Assembly: GCA_019114945.1 (NCBI GenBank)
Contig: DXEN01000017.1
Span: forward strand, 36,015-100,014
Origin: Candidatus Parabacteroides intestinigallinarum
Lineage (GTDB): Bacteria > Bacteroidota > Bacteroidia > Bacteroidales > Tannerellaceae
Length of the DNA stretch: 64,000 nt
Direction: 5' to 3'
Shown here: in pieces, positions 21,295 to 31,192 of the stretch
Position numbering within the stretch: position 1 is the stretch's first letter
How the letters are laid out: every line of letters starts with the position of its first letter
The notes under the pieces: generated by a model
The model's database searches: none
What the model saw: the letters and a program-made list of their open reading frames with translations, nothing else
Told to the model about the DNA's origin: nothing
Program-made: the position numbers and the translations under genes

Positions 21295-22958
21295 TATTTA
21301 AAGCTCCCGCCACCCAGGAACTCACGCAACAAGGAGGTGCCGGGCAACTGTTCCGAGGGAATGTAATTGAAGTAACGCAGGAAACGGAGCAGGCGATAGG
21401 CCTCGGCGTTCGCCTCGCTATTCTCTTGCACGCAAGCGAGGATAGGCTCGGCGTATTTGCGCAAGGCGGCCAGCTCGTAAAGCATCGCGCTGTTGAACAT
21501 CGAGTCGGCGTTCTCCTGGTAGGGAAAGACCCACTTATCCTCGCCCCGGCGCACGCTCGGCCAGCGGCGGATGGTCTCCTCCGCCGAGTAGCCGCGGAAA
21601 CGATAATCGCGGATGATGCGGCGCAGCAGGCGGTTATCGGTCGTCGGGATCCAGTTGTGATTATCCAGCGAGATGGAAGTCAGCACGGAGACGTACACCC
21701 GGTACTTGTAGGAATCGTCGATGAACTTCGTCAGCTCCGGGTTCAGGGCATGGATGCCTTCCATCACCAACACGGAATTATCGTGCATCCGCAAGCGCCT
21801 CCCCTTGAAAACGCGCCGCCCGGTCTCGAAATCGAACGAGGGCAGCTCGATCTCCTCGCCGGACAAGAGGCGTTTCAAGTCCTCATTGAAATAAGGCAGA
21901 TCCAAGGCATATAGCGACTCGAAGTCGTAATCGCCCCGCTCGTCGAGCGGCGTATCCTCGCGATTCAGGAAGTAATCGTCGAGCGAGATACCCACCGGAC
22001 GCAACAGGTTGGTGGCCAACTGTACCTCCAGGCGCTTGCGGAAGGTGGTCTTTCCCGACGAGGATGGGCCGGAGATGAGCACGATGCGGATGCCCCGCCG
22101 ATAGCCGTCGGCGATCCGCTCGGCGATCTGCGCCACCTGCTTCTCCTGCATCGCCTCGGAGATCAGGATGGTGTCTTGCGAATGCCCCGCGGCGATCGCG
22201 TGGTTCAAGTCGCCCACGTTCTCCAGCCCCACCGTGCGCAGCAACGCCAGATGCTCCTTATAGGCGCCGAACATCTTGTCCTGCTTGATGACCGGGCGCA
22301 ACGCCGTGGGGTCGTCCGGCCGGGGCACGCGCAGCAACACCCCATCCATGTAGGGCACCAGGTCGAACAACTGGACGTAGCCCGTCGAGGGCGTCAGGCA
22401 ACCGTAGAAGAAATTGATATACCCATCCAACTCGTAGTAAGAGGTATAAGGCAGACCGGCGGTCTCGACCAGCCGCGCCTTATCCTCCAAGCCCAACTGG
22501 CGGAACAGGGTCAGCGCGTCCGCCGTCCGCGCCCGCCGGTGGATGAAAGGAAGGTTCGCGTCGATGAGTTCCCGCATCCGGGCCTTGATCTTGCTGATCG
22601 TATCCGCGTCGGGTCGCCTGCCGTCGCGAATCACGCAATAATAACCGTTCGACACCGGATGCTCCAGGTACAAGGTGGCCTCGGGCCAGATGTCGTGCGT
22701 CGCTTTCAGAAGGATATGGCAGAGCGAGCGGACGTAGGTGCGTTGCCCGGAAAGATGGGTATAATCCACGAACTCCACATCCTTCGATTGCCAGCAGCGG
22801 TAGCCCAGCCCCTCCGTCTTGTTATTCACCTGCGCGTTCAACGGCCTGTACCGGAGCGGCGCGCCCACCGCCTGATAGATGTCCAACAACGAGGAACCGA
22901 TGGGCACCTCTTTATACACCTGATTATTCTTGCAATAAATAGTTATCGTCTCCAACAT
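21291..22958 (-). CDS. Nucleoside (uridine) kinase with N-terminal TGS/ThrRS-like region
   Basis: Start at MLETITIYCKNNQVY; TGS-like then HILLKATHDIWPEATLYLEHPVSNGYYCVI; P-loop ISGPSSSGKTTFRKRL. Confidence 0.88.
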   Translation of the reverse strand: MLETITIYCKNNQVYKEVPIGSSLLDIYQAVGAPLRYRPLNAQVNNKTEGLGYRCWQSKDVEFVDYTHLSGQRTYVRSLCHILLKATHDIWPEATLYLEHPVSNGYYCVIRDGRRPDADTISKIKARMRELIDANLPFIHRRARTADALTLFRQLGLEDKARLVETAGLPYTSYYELDGYINFFYGCLTPSTGYVQLFDLVPYMDGVLLRVPRPDDPTALRPVIKQDKMFGAYKEHLALLRTVGLENVGDLNHAIAAGHSQDTILISEAMQEKQVAQIAERIADGYRRGIRIVLISGPSSSGKTTFRKRLEVQLATNLLRPVGISLDDYFLNREDTPLDERGDYDFESLYALDLPYFNEDLKRLLSGEEIELPSFDFETGRRVFKGRRLRMHDNSVLVMEGIHALNPELTKFIDDSYKYRVYVSVLTSISLDNHNWIPTTDNRLLRRIIRDYRFRGYSAEETIRRWPSVRRGEDKWVFPYQENADSMFNSAMLYELAALRKYAEPILACVQENSEANAEAYRLLRFLRYFNYIPSEQLPGTSLLREFLGGGSFKY

Positions 22959-23022
22959 ACTATTCCAGTTATTATTTATAAATTCGCCCGCTAAAGATAA
23001 GAATATTAATCGACAGTATCCC

Positions 23023-24423
23023 ATGATGAAAGGTAGATTTTTAGTGGTCCTCGGCACGCTGATAATGGCGCTCCTCGCCTGCGAGAAAGAGGAGCTCCAC
23101 ACGCCGGCGACCGACAACGAGGTGAATCAATGGATCGAGCGAACCCTGCGCGACCATTACCTGTGGTATGACGATATGCCCGCCGAAGGCGCGGTGGACC
23201 GCGGATCCGCCCCCGAGGAATTCTTCCTCTCGCTCCTCTCCGACCAGGACGGGAAAGAGCAAGCGGAGGGGCATCACTACTTCTCCACCCTGCAGCGAGC
23301 CGCCACCAAGTCCATCACCGACGAGAACGACTCCTATGGCTTCGACTTCGCGATCGGCACCCTGCAAGATAACGACGGGACCCATAAGATAGCCCTCGTG
23401 CTTTACGTGCTGAAAGACTCCCCCGCGGAAAGAGCCGGACTGAGACGAGGCGACTGGATCGTAGGGGTAAACGGCTCGTATGGCACGCTACAAGATTACG
23501 ATCAACTCCGGAGCGGCGGAAGCGCCACCTTCCAATTGGCCGAGTCGGTGGAAGGCTCCGCTACCTCGTTGCGGCTGGGCCGGGAGATCGCGATCGAACC
23601 CTCCACCGTCGTGGAGGATATACCCATCCTGAAGGACTCGATCTACCAAGTAGGCACCCGGCGGGTGGGCTACCTGATGTATAATCATTTCGAGCTCGGC
23701 CCGGACGAAAACGACCTCGACGACACACGCTACCAGCAACAGTTGGAGGAACTCTTCGCCCGGTTCAAGCAAGCGGGCGTGAACGAGTTCGTGCTCGACC
23801 TGCGCTACAACGGCGGGGGCAACGTGCTATGCGCCCAGGCGCTGGCCTCGTTCCTCGCCCCCGAGGCGGCATTGGGCGAGACCTTTTGTCTCATGGAATA
23901 CAACGACAAGCACACGGACGAGAACAACGCCATGCCCCTGCTCCGCACGACAGAGATATTGGCGGGCAACCTCGACCTGGACCGTCTGTTCGTGCTGACG
24001 GGAAGCACGACCGCCTCGTCGTCGGAGTTGGTGATCAACACGCTAATCCCCTACCTCGGACGGCAGAACGTACGCCTGATCGGCAGGCAAACCTTCGGGA
24101 AAACGGTGGGCGCGACCGTTTACAACGAATCGGAGCGGTACGGATGGATCCTCTCGCCCATAACGTTCCGCATCTACAACCGGGATCATGAGGCGGACTA
24201 CGCCGATGGTTTCGCGCCGGATGTCAGCATCAACGAGTTCGCCTATCCGCTCGCCCCACTCGGCGACCCGCGAGACCCCTTATTGGGATACGCCCTCGCC
24301 GAGATAAGCGGCATCGCGTCCCCGGCGCTACGGGCCACCTCGCCCTCGTCCGGGCCGGATATCCGTTACGAGCCGCCCCGCTCGCTCCGGGACAACGTAT
24401 TGGTAATACACGACAATAAATAA
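23023..24423 (+). CDS. S41 family peptidase (C-terminal processing protease-like lipoprotein)
   Basis: 466 aa; lipobox LLACEKE, PDZ SPAERAGLRRGDWIVGVNG, catalytic region LTGSTTASSSELVINTL. Confidence 0.9.
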   Translation: MMKGRFLVVLGTLIMALLACEKEELHTPATDNEVNQWIERTLRDHYLWYDDMPAEGAVDRGSAPEEFFLSLLSDQDGKEQAEGHHYFSTLQRAATKSITDENDSYGFDFAIGTLQDNDGTHKIALVLYVLKDSPAERAGLRRGDWIVGVNGSYGTLQDYDQLRSGGSATFQLAESVEGSATSLRLGREIAIEPSTVVEDIPILKDSIYQVGTRRVGYLMYNHFELGPDENDLDDTRYQQQLEELFARFKQAGVNEFVLDLRYNGGGNVLCAQALASFLAPEAALGETFCLMEYNDKHTDENNAMPLLRTTEILAGNLDLDRLFVLTGSTTASSSELVINTLIPYLGRQNVRLIGRQTFGKTVGATVYNESERYGWILSPITFRIYNRDHEADYADGFAPDVSINEFAYPLAPLGDPRDPLLGYALAEISGIASPALRATSPSSGPDIRYEPPRSLRDNVLVIHDNK

Positions 24424-24426
24424 CCT

Positions 24427-25437
24427 ATGGAAAGTATCAAAGAGCAATATTGGAGATATTCGCTGATCGCCATCATCATCGGCGTCAGCGTCATCCTGTT
24501 CTTCGAGGCGACCCCGTTCCTCGGGGGCATACTCGGAGCGTTCACCATCTACATCCTCCTGCGGAAACAGATGTTCTACCTGACCGAGCAGATGCGGATA
24601 CGGCCGTCCATCGCCGCCTCGCTCCTGCTGGGCGAGACCATCCTATTCTTCTTGATTCCCATCTCCCTGGCCGTCTGGTTGATTATCGACAAGATACAAG
24701 ACATCAACCTCGACCCCACCCTGCTTCTGAACGCCGGGCAAGAGTTCGCCGACTTCATCCAGAAGCAGACCGGTTTCGACGTGTGGGAAAAAAGCAACAT
24801 CCTCAAGGCGCTCTCCGTGCTACCGCAGATCGGACAGTTCCTGGTGAGCGGTATCAGCAGCTTCGCGATCAACGTGGTGGTGCTAATCTTCATCCTCTAT
24901 TTCATGTTGATAGGAGGGCGCGCTATGGAACGGTATATGTACACGCTGGTGCCCTTCGACGACCGTAACAAGGACGAGGTGCTCGGCGAGATCAACATGA
25001 TCGTCAAGTCGAACGCCATCGGCATCCCGCTCCTGGCGCTCATCCAGGGCATCGTAGCGCTAATCGGCTACCTCATCTTCGGGGCGCCCGACCCGCTCCT
25101 GTTCGGCTTCCTCACCTGCCTCGCCACCATCATCCCCATCGTGGGGACCGCCTTGGTGTGGGTGCCCTTGGCCGCTTACATGGCATTGGCGGGCGACTGG
25201 ATACACGCGTTGGGATTGTTCGTGTACTCGCTGTTCATCCTGACGAACGTGGACAACCTGATCCGCTTCGTCCTGCAAAAGAAACTGGCGGACACGCATC
25301 CGCTCATCACGGTATTCGGTGTCGTCATCGGGCTCTCGGTGTTTGGCTTCATGGGTATCATCTTCGGTCCCCTGCTGCTCTCCCTGCTGCTCCTGTGCGT
25401 CGATATCTTCAAGAAAACCTATTTGGACAACAAATAA
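24427..25437 (+). CDS. AI-2E family transporter
   Basis: 336 aa multi-TM; GFLTCLATIIPIVGTALVWVPLA and HPLITVFGVVIGLSVFGFMGIIFGPLL. Confidence 0.93.
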   Translation: MESIKEQYWRYSLIAIIIGVSVILFFEATPFLGGILGAFTIYILLRKQMFYLTEQMRIRPSIAASLLLGETILFFLIPISLAVWLIIDKIQDINLDPTLLLNAGQEFADFIQKQTGFDVWEKSNILKALSVLPQIGQFLVSGISSFAINVVVLIFILYFMLIGGRAMERYMYTLVPFDDRNKDEVLGEINMIVKSNAIGIPLLALIQGIVALIGYLIFGAPDPLLFGFLTCLATIIPIVGTALVWVPLAAYMALAGDWIHALGLFVYSLFILTNVDNLIRFVLQKKLADTHPLITVFGVVIGLSVFGFMGIIFGPLLLSLLLLCVDIFKKTYLDNK

Positions 25438-25452
25438 TACCTAATATATAAT

Positions 25453-26313
25453 ATGTTCTCACGTAGAAAAAGCAATAACTGGCGCCCCATCAAGGGACAG
25501 CCGCTCACGGAACTGGACAAGAAAGTCCTTTATTTCCAAAACAAGGGGCACTTGGTGCCCACCCGCTCGCTTATCAAGACACCGGAGCAGATAGAGGGCA
25601 TCCGGCGGAGCGGTGTCGTCAACACGGGCGTGTTGGACCTGGTCGCACAGGAAATCCACGAGGGAATGTCCACCGCCGCCATCGACAAATTAGTATTCGA
25701 ATACACGACGGACCACGGGGCGATTCCCGCCCCCCTGAATTACGAAGGTTTCCCGAAAAGCGTCTGTACCTCGATCAACGAGGTGGTCTGCCACGGCATC
25801 CCGAGCGAGAAAGAGATCTTGCGGGATGGCGACATCATCAACGTGGATGTTTCCACCATCTTGGACGGCTACTATTCCGACGCCTCGCGGATGTTCATGA
25901 TCGGGAACGTGTCGCCCGCCAAGCGGAAACTGGTGGAGGTGACGAAAGAGTGCCTGGAGATTGGCATGAAAGCCGCCCGCCCGTTCGGGTTCGTAGGCGA
26001 TATCGGGAACGCGATCCAGCATCACGCCGAGAAAAACGGCTTCTCCGTCGTGCGCGACTTGTGCGGGCATGGCGTAGGCTTGGAATTCCACGAGGAACCG
26101 GAGGTATGCCACTTCGGGCGCAAAGGCACCGGCATGCTATTGGTACCGGGTATGGTGTTCACCATCGAGCCAATGATCAACATGGGCACCTGGCACGTCT
26201 TTATCGACGAGGAAGATGGCTGGACCGTCGTCACCGAGGACGAGAGACCTTCCGCCCAATGGGAGCATACTTTCCTGATGACGGACAACGGCTTGGAGAT
26301 CCTGACCTATTAA
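25453..26313 (+). CDS. map: Type I methionyl aminopeptidase
   Basis: DGDIINVDVSTILDGYYSDASRMF, GHGVGLEFHEEPEVCH, TIEPMIN. Confidence 0.96.
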   Translation: MFSRRKSNNWRPIKGQPLTELDKKVLYFQNKGHLVPTRSLIKTPEQIEGIRRSGVVNTGVLDLVAQEIHEGMSTAAIDKLVFEYTTDHGAIPAPLNYEGFPKSVCTSINEVVCHGIPSEKEILRDGDIINVDVSTILDGYYSDASRMFMIGNVSPAKRKLVEVTKECLEIGMKAARPFGFVGDIGNAIQHHAEKNGFSVVRDLCGHGVGLEFHEEPEVCHFGRKGTGMLLVPGMVFTIEPMINMGTWHVFIDEEDGWTVVTEDERPSAQWEHTFLMTDNGLEILTY

Positions 26314-26330
26314 TGGAATCCTTAGTCTCT

Positions 26331-26366
26331 CGGTACGTACAGGGAGCAGGCACTCCGTACGTACCG
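26331..26366. terminator. Palindrome between convergent map and PorW-like genes
   Basis: CGGTACGTAC (26331-26340) / GTACGTACCG (26357-26366), perfect 10-bp arms. Confidence 0.65.
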
Positions 26367-26374
26367 GGAGTTGG

Positions 26375-29300
26375 CTATCGGTTCTTGGCCCGCTCGCGGG
26401 CTTCTTTCTCTTTCGCCTTCAAGGCCTCCTTGCGGGCTTTCTCGCGCTCCTTCAACTTCTTCTTATAGGCACGCTCCTTCTCCTTGCGTTCCTTCTCCTT
26501 CTCTTTCAACTTCTGTTTGTAAGCACGCTCCTTCTCCTTCCGGAGCTCCTCGCGGGCTTTCAGTTTCGCCTTGCGGTCGGCCTCCGCCTGTTTCAGCTTC
26601 GCCTTGCGCTCTTTCTCCAGTTGTTTCTCGCGCTCCCGTTTGGCCTTCAATAGGGCACGCTCCTCTTCCTCTTGTCGCTCGCGCAACTCCTCGCGTTCTT
26701 TCGCCTTGCGCTCACGCAATTCCTCGTCCGCCTTTTGTTTCTCCTCGAACGCCTTGCGGGCCTCCTCCCTGCGAGCCTCTTCCTCGGCGGCCTTGCGGGC
26801 ACGGATCTCCATCACCTCCTCCAAGGTCATGCCCTCGTCCTCTACCGGCGCTTGCACGCCCGGTATCTCCTCCCTGCCGGGCAACACCACCGGCTGAACG
26901 CCGATCGTATCCACCTCGGGCACCGCGATCGTATCGAGCGATTCCGGACGTAAGAAGAGGGAATCCGGCAAAACGAACGGGCGCTCCTCCGCCCCTGTTT
27001 CCTCCCGGGCAGGTATCTCGCGCTCATCCTCAGCGGCGGACGGTTCTTCTTCCGTCCGTTCCGTTTCCGCGGCTTCCCCCGCTTTCGCCTCCTCCTCGGC
27101 GGCTTCCATCCGGGCATCCCAACGAGCAGCTAACTCCGGTAACTCTTCCCCGAAATGCTCATCGAAGAAAGCGATATATTCATCCAACGTCTTGCCATGC
27201 ATCAAAGTCTCGTAATTATCGTCCGAGATAGGCAACACGACTACCGCCTCGCTCAAGGCACCGGCATATCCATCTTTACCATAAATCATCTTGTAATACT
27301 GCACGGCCTCGTCAAGATTGACAAACCCCTTGATCGCTAACATACTCATCGAGCCTGCCTGTATCGGCTCCAAATCGAGTTCTTTCACCATGAAATTTGC
27401 GAAGTTGTAAGCAGCGGCGACAAACAGCAACTGATTCGAGTCCACGCTTCCGGTCGGATAAACCAATAGCATCTGATACGGCATATTCCGCTCGGACGAG
27501 AAGACACGCGCCGAATCCGCCGCCGACAAAGAGCCGTCCTCTCCCAAGCCGAAACGCAGGTTCCACGTCATCCCCCTCACGCCCCCTTGCACCATCGCAC
27601 GTCCCCGCAAGACACCTTTCAGCATCTCGCCCGCCAACTCCGTCACGTCCGCGCTCGGGTATTTATCGATCAACGCTTTCAACGCCAACTTAAAGCTCTC
27701 GGCATCACCGGACTGCACATAAGTCAGCGCCTCCAGGAACATGAACTTCGGCATCAGCGTCGCCAACGGGTACTTCTCGCTCACGTAACGGTAGCTTTTA
27801 CGCACCGCCGAGGTATCCCCTGCCAAATAACGTTCGTAAGTAGCCTCATAGATAGAATCCTGCACCACGTCCATCATCCGGATATTGTACTCATAGTTCG
27901 GATCGGCCAGTGCCACGGCATAGTCGCTCTCCGGGAAGGCCTCCATCAGCTTCGTCTTATACGCCGCCGCCAATGCGGCGTCGCCACTCCGGGACGCCAT
28001 CAAATAAACCTGGTAATAACTCTCCAACCGATGCTCGTTATCCGGGAAGCGACGCTCCAGGTTCTCGAACGCCTCCACCGCCAACGGAATATCCTCCAAT
28101 TTGTCCTTATAGATCATCGCCATGTTATACAATCCGTCGATGATGATGACGTTCGAAGCCTCCACATCCTCCTCGGTGAAAGGCAATTGCTGAAGATAAT
28201 ACTCGCGTGTATGCGGGTCGTCGGCCACGGGCGGCGTGTCGCCCGCGATGGAATCCGCAGGCAAAGGCTCGCCATCCGGACCCAGCGGCGCTTCTCCCTC
28301 CGCCAACTCCTCGTCGGTATCCATATTAAACGTAGAGAGTTCTTTCTTCCGTCGACGCCAGTTATCCTCCAGCGGACGGCGCCCCCACTTACGCTGGAAC
28401 TGCGTCTTTCCCTGCGCCACGGTTTGCGGGTTATAAAAATAAAAGGTAGCGCCTCCGGAGGTCGTTGGCAGCATGGTCGGGTTCAGCTCCGTACCCGGAC
28501 GATCGATACCGGTACCTTTCGCCGCCTGCTCGGCCAGGTAAGCCTCTTTCTCCGCCAAGGCTTTCGCTTCCTCTTCCTCTTTCTTCACCTGCTCGATCTT
28601 CTTGTCGATAATCGCCAAGCGCTCCGCCTCCGGCATCTTCGCCAAGGCCTGCAAGCTATCCTGTAAATGAACCGCCTCCACGTGCACCACCAACTCGTCC
28701 AACACCGCCGAGAGCTTAGACACCCGCTCATAATCCTTATATTCCTTCTGGATACCCGCCAAAGCACCGTTAAAGCAAGGCTGCGCTTTCACATAATCGC
28801 GCGTCGTGAAATAGATATCCCCCAACTTAATCTGGCAAATCGCCTTATCCATCCCATTCAAGGTACTCTTATCGATACCCATCTGATAATGCTTGATCGC
28901 GTTCGCCGTATCCTTCTGGCTCAGATAGACATTCCCTAAGGCGTAATACACCTGGTCCAGATAATCCTTGTTTTTCTGGCTTCTCGCCATCCGCTCCAAC
29001 ATTTTGACCACTTTCTGGTAATTCGCGCCGGGAAAAACTTCCGTCTGGCGAATACGCGCCGCAAACTCCAGCTCGTAAGGCGGATTAGAGCGGGCCACCT
29101 CGCCAAAGGTCTTATAAGCCAACTCATCCATGCGCTGATCCGCATAGATCTGACCCAACAAATACTTCATGCGTGTACGCTGCTTCCGGTTCCGCTCATC
29201 CTTGATAGCGGTCCGCAAGTAAGGGATCGCTTCCTCGAAACGTTGGTTCTTAATCAGATAATCGGCATACACGGCGGCGTATTGCTCCTGGCACGAGGCC

Positions 29301-29908
29301 GGGATGCCATTCTTGTTCAACTTATCCAAAATATCCTCCGACTCGTAGTACCATCCCATCTCCGAATAGCAACGGGCCTGCCACAGACGCGCCTCCGCCA
29401 CCACCTCCTCGTCGGTCGCGTAATGGCGGGAAATATAAGAGAATGTAGCGGAGGCCTGCAGGAAATCGGCGTTATAAAATTGCGCCTGCCCCATAATCAG
29501 CCAACTATTCTTCAAGAAAGGATTGTATTCCTCCCGCTCCTGGAAAGCGCGCTGCTTGGGATCGTTCCGCCACCCCGGTTTCTTGGCGGGCTTCGCCTGG
29601 ATGGAATGCAACTTGATAGCCTTATTGCTTTTCTCGATAGTCCGGTCGAACGGGCCACCCGTCTCCGACTTCTCCTTGGGCAAGGCACTGATAGGATACA
29701 TATAAATCATATCGGCATAATTGTCCTTATGCCCGTCCAACTGGCTTTTCAACGCCTCGTTGAAAGCCTCTTTCCCATTGAAATAGATATTATAACGCGT
29801 GGTAAAGGCATGATAAAAGCGGCTCGCCTTGGTGTTCTTTTTCGTGCTGCACGCCCCAAGGCAAAGTAGGATGAGTAACGCCCCTATGTACCAAAACCCT
29901 CTTTTCAT
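26375..29908 (-). CDS. Type IX secretion PorW/SprE-like TPR lipoprotein
   Basis: 1177 aa; lipobox LCLGACSTKKNTKASRFYHAFTTRYNIYFNGKEAFNEAL typical of PorW/SprE; TPRs; highly charged C-terminal tail. Confidence 0.85.
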   Translation of the reverse strand: MKRGFWYIGALLILLCLGACSTKKNTKASRFYHAFTTRYNIYFNGKEAFNEALKSQLDGHKDNYADMIYMYPISALPKEKSETGGPFDRTIEKSNKAIKLHSIQAKPAKKPGWRNDPKQRAFQEREEYNPFLKNSWLIMGQAQFYNADFLQASATFSYISRHYATDEEVVAEARLWQARCYSEMGWYYESEDILDKLNKNGIPASCQEQYAAVYADYLIKNQRFEEAIPYLRTAIKDERNRKQRTRMKYLLGQIYADQRMDELAYKTFGEVARSNPPYELEFAARIRQTEVFPGANYQKVVKMLERMARSQKNKDYLDQVYYALGNVYLSQKDTANAIKHYQMGIDKSTLNGMDKAICQIKLGDIYFTTRDYVKAQPCFNGALAGIQKEYKDYERVSKLSAVLDELVVHVEAVHLQDSLQALAKMPEAERLAIIDKKIEQVKKEEEEAKALAEKEAYLAEQAAKGTGIDRPGTELNPTMLPTTSGGATFYFYNPQTVAQGKTQFQRKWGRRPLEDNWRRRKKELSTFNMDTDEELAEGEAPLGPDGEPLPADSIAGDTPPVADDPHTREYYLQQLPFTEEDVEASNVIIIDGLYNMAMIYKDKLEDIPLAVEAFENLERRFPDNEHRLESYYQVYLMASRSGDAALAAAYKTKLMEAFPESDYAVALADPNYEYNIRMMDVVQDSIYEATYERYLAGDTSAVRKSYRYVSEKYPLATLMPKFMFLEALTYVQSGDAESFKLALKALIDKYPSADVTELAGEMLKGVLRGRAMVQGGVRGMTWNLRFGLGEDGSLSAADSARVFSSERNMPYQMLLVYPTGSVDSNQLLFVAAAYNFANFMVKELDLEPIQAGSMSMLAIKGFVNLDEAVQYYKMIYGKDGYAGALSEAVVVLPISDDNYETLMHGKTLDEYIAFFDEHFGEELPELAARWDARMEAAEEEAKAGEAAETERTEEEPSAAEDEREIPAREETGAEERPFVLPDSLFLRPESLDTIAVPEVDTIGVQPVVLPGREEIPGVQAPVEDEGMTLEEVMEIRARKAAEEEARREEARKAFEEKQKADEELRERKAKEREELRERQEEEERALLKAKREREKQLEKERKAKLKQAEADRKAKLKAREELRKEKERAYKQKLKEKEKERKEKERAYKKKLKEREKARKEALKAKEKEARERAKNR

Positions 29909-29915
29909 CCTTTAA

Positions 29916-30740
29916 TTAACGACGGGACAAGGCTTTTATTGCTTTCAAGGCTAAAAACAAGACGACCAGGAACAGGATGATAAAAGCGCCGGAGGGCACG
30001 TTCAGGAAATAAGAGAGCAACAAGCCACACACGCATCCCAGGAAACCGATGCCAATACTCCCCCAGATAATTTTCTTAAAATCGGAGGTGAAGAGGTTCA
30101 TCGTGATCTGCGGAAGGGTCAGCAAACTCATCAACAGCATAATCCCGACCAAACGTATCGAAAGGACAATCGTGATCGCCACGAAGCACATCATCGCATA
30201 TTCGATCCAGCGCACCGGAAGGCCTCGCGTCAGCGCGAAATCACGGTCGAACGCCACATATACGATCTCGCGGAGAAAAAGGGAAAACACGATCGCCAAC
30301 ACCACCACCAATCCAAGTATCCACAAAATATCCGCGGTCGTGATAGTCAAGATATTGCCGAACAAATAAGCGGATAGATTCGGGGCATAGCCGGGAGTCA
30401 GGAAAATAAAGATCACGCCCAGCGCCATACCCAGCGACCATACACCCGCTATGGCGGAGTCCTCGCGTATATTTTGTGTCCGGCTCGCCCATTCCACGCA
30501 AAAGGAGGAAAGCACCGCGAACACCATCGCCATCACGATCGGGTTCATGCCTAAATAGAAGCCCAGCCCTAACCCGCCAAAGGAAGCGTGCGTGATTCCT
30601 CCGCTGATAAACACCAACCGGCGGGACACGATGTATGTCCCCACGATCCCGCACGCGATCGCGGTTAGCAAACTCCCCAGCAGGGCGTTTTGGAAAAAAG
30701 CATATTGAAATAATTCCATCCGCTCGTTTTTTACAACCAC
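29916..30740 (-). CDS. Metal ABC transporter permease (ZnuB/ABC-3 family)
   Basis: 274 aa; GIVGTYIVSRRLVFISGGITHASFGGLGLGFYLG. Confidence 0.93.
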   Translation of the reverse strand: MVVKNERMELFQYAFFQNALLGSLLTAIACGIVGTYIVSRRLVFISGGITHASFGGLGLGFYLGMNPIVMAMVFAVLSSFCVEWASRTQNIREDSAIAGVWSLGMALGVIFIFLTPGYAPNLSAYLFGNILTITTADILWILGLVVVLAIVFSLFLREIVYVAFDRDFALTRGLPVRWIEYAMMCFVAITIVLSIRLVGIMLLMSLLTLPQITMNLFTSDFKKIIWGSIGIGFLGCVCGLLLSYFLNVPSGAFIILFLVVLFLALKAIKALSRR

Positions 30741-30742
30741 TT

Positions 30743-31162
30743 CTAACGCATCCGGCGCTCACCCACGATCAGAAAAGCCTCGTCCTTCAAGGCATCCGGC
30801 AGGTTGATCCCACGCAATTGCAAGCTCCGGAGCCAACCGGCCACCTCTACTTCCCGCAGCGTGTAAAGCACCTCGCTAAACTCATTAATCGCCTCGTCGT
30901 CGTAAGCGTCCGCCTCCACGCCCTTAAAGCGATCCAACTCCTCGTCATCGTAATACTCAATCTGCTTGCTAACCGCGGCCAAAAGGCTATCCCGCTCACA
31001 GGTCTCGTGCTGGCCACAGCATTCCTCCGGGATTTCCCGCGCCTCGGGCATCTCGGTAATCTCCCCGCGCTCCAGCATCTTCCGTAGCTTTCTCTCCCGG
31101 AAATATCCGGCGATGGCGGCGACGACACCCAAAACGACCAAACTTAGAACAATGTACCACAT
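30743..31162 (-). CDS. Conserved hypothetical membrane protein with CCGQHETCERD motif
   Basis: 139 aa; N-terminal TM then IPEECCGQHETCERD; co-oriented 3 bp from the permease gene. Confidence 0.7.
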   Translation of the reverse strand: MWYIVLSLVVLGVVAAIAGYFRERKLRKMLERGEITEMPEAREIPEECCGQHETCERDSLLAAVSKQIEYYDDEELDRFKGVEADAYDDEAINEFSEVLYTLREVEVAGWLRSLQLRGINLPDALKDEAFLIVGERRMR

Positions 31163-31192
31163 AACAACTCGTCCATCGAATTATATCGTTCA

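Noticed and set aside
26371-27231. 286-aa Pro/Ser-rich + strand ORF
   Set aside because: Antisense translation of the K/E/R repeat tail of the PorW-like gene
30241-30762. 173-aa minus ORF out of frame with the ABC permease
   Set aside because: Shifted frame of a clearly supported ZnuB-like permease
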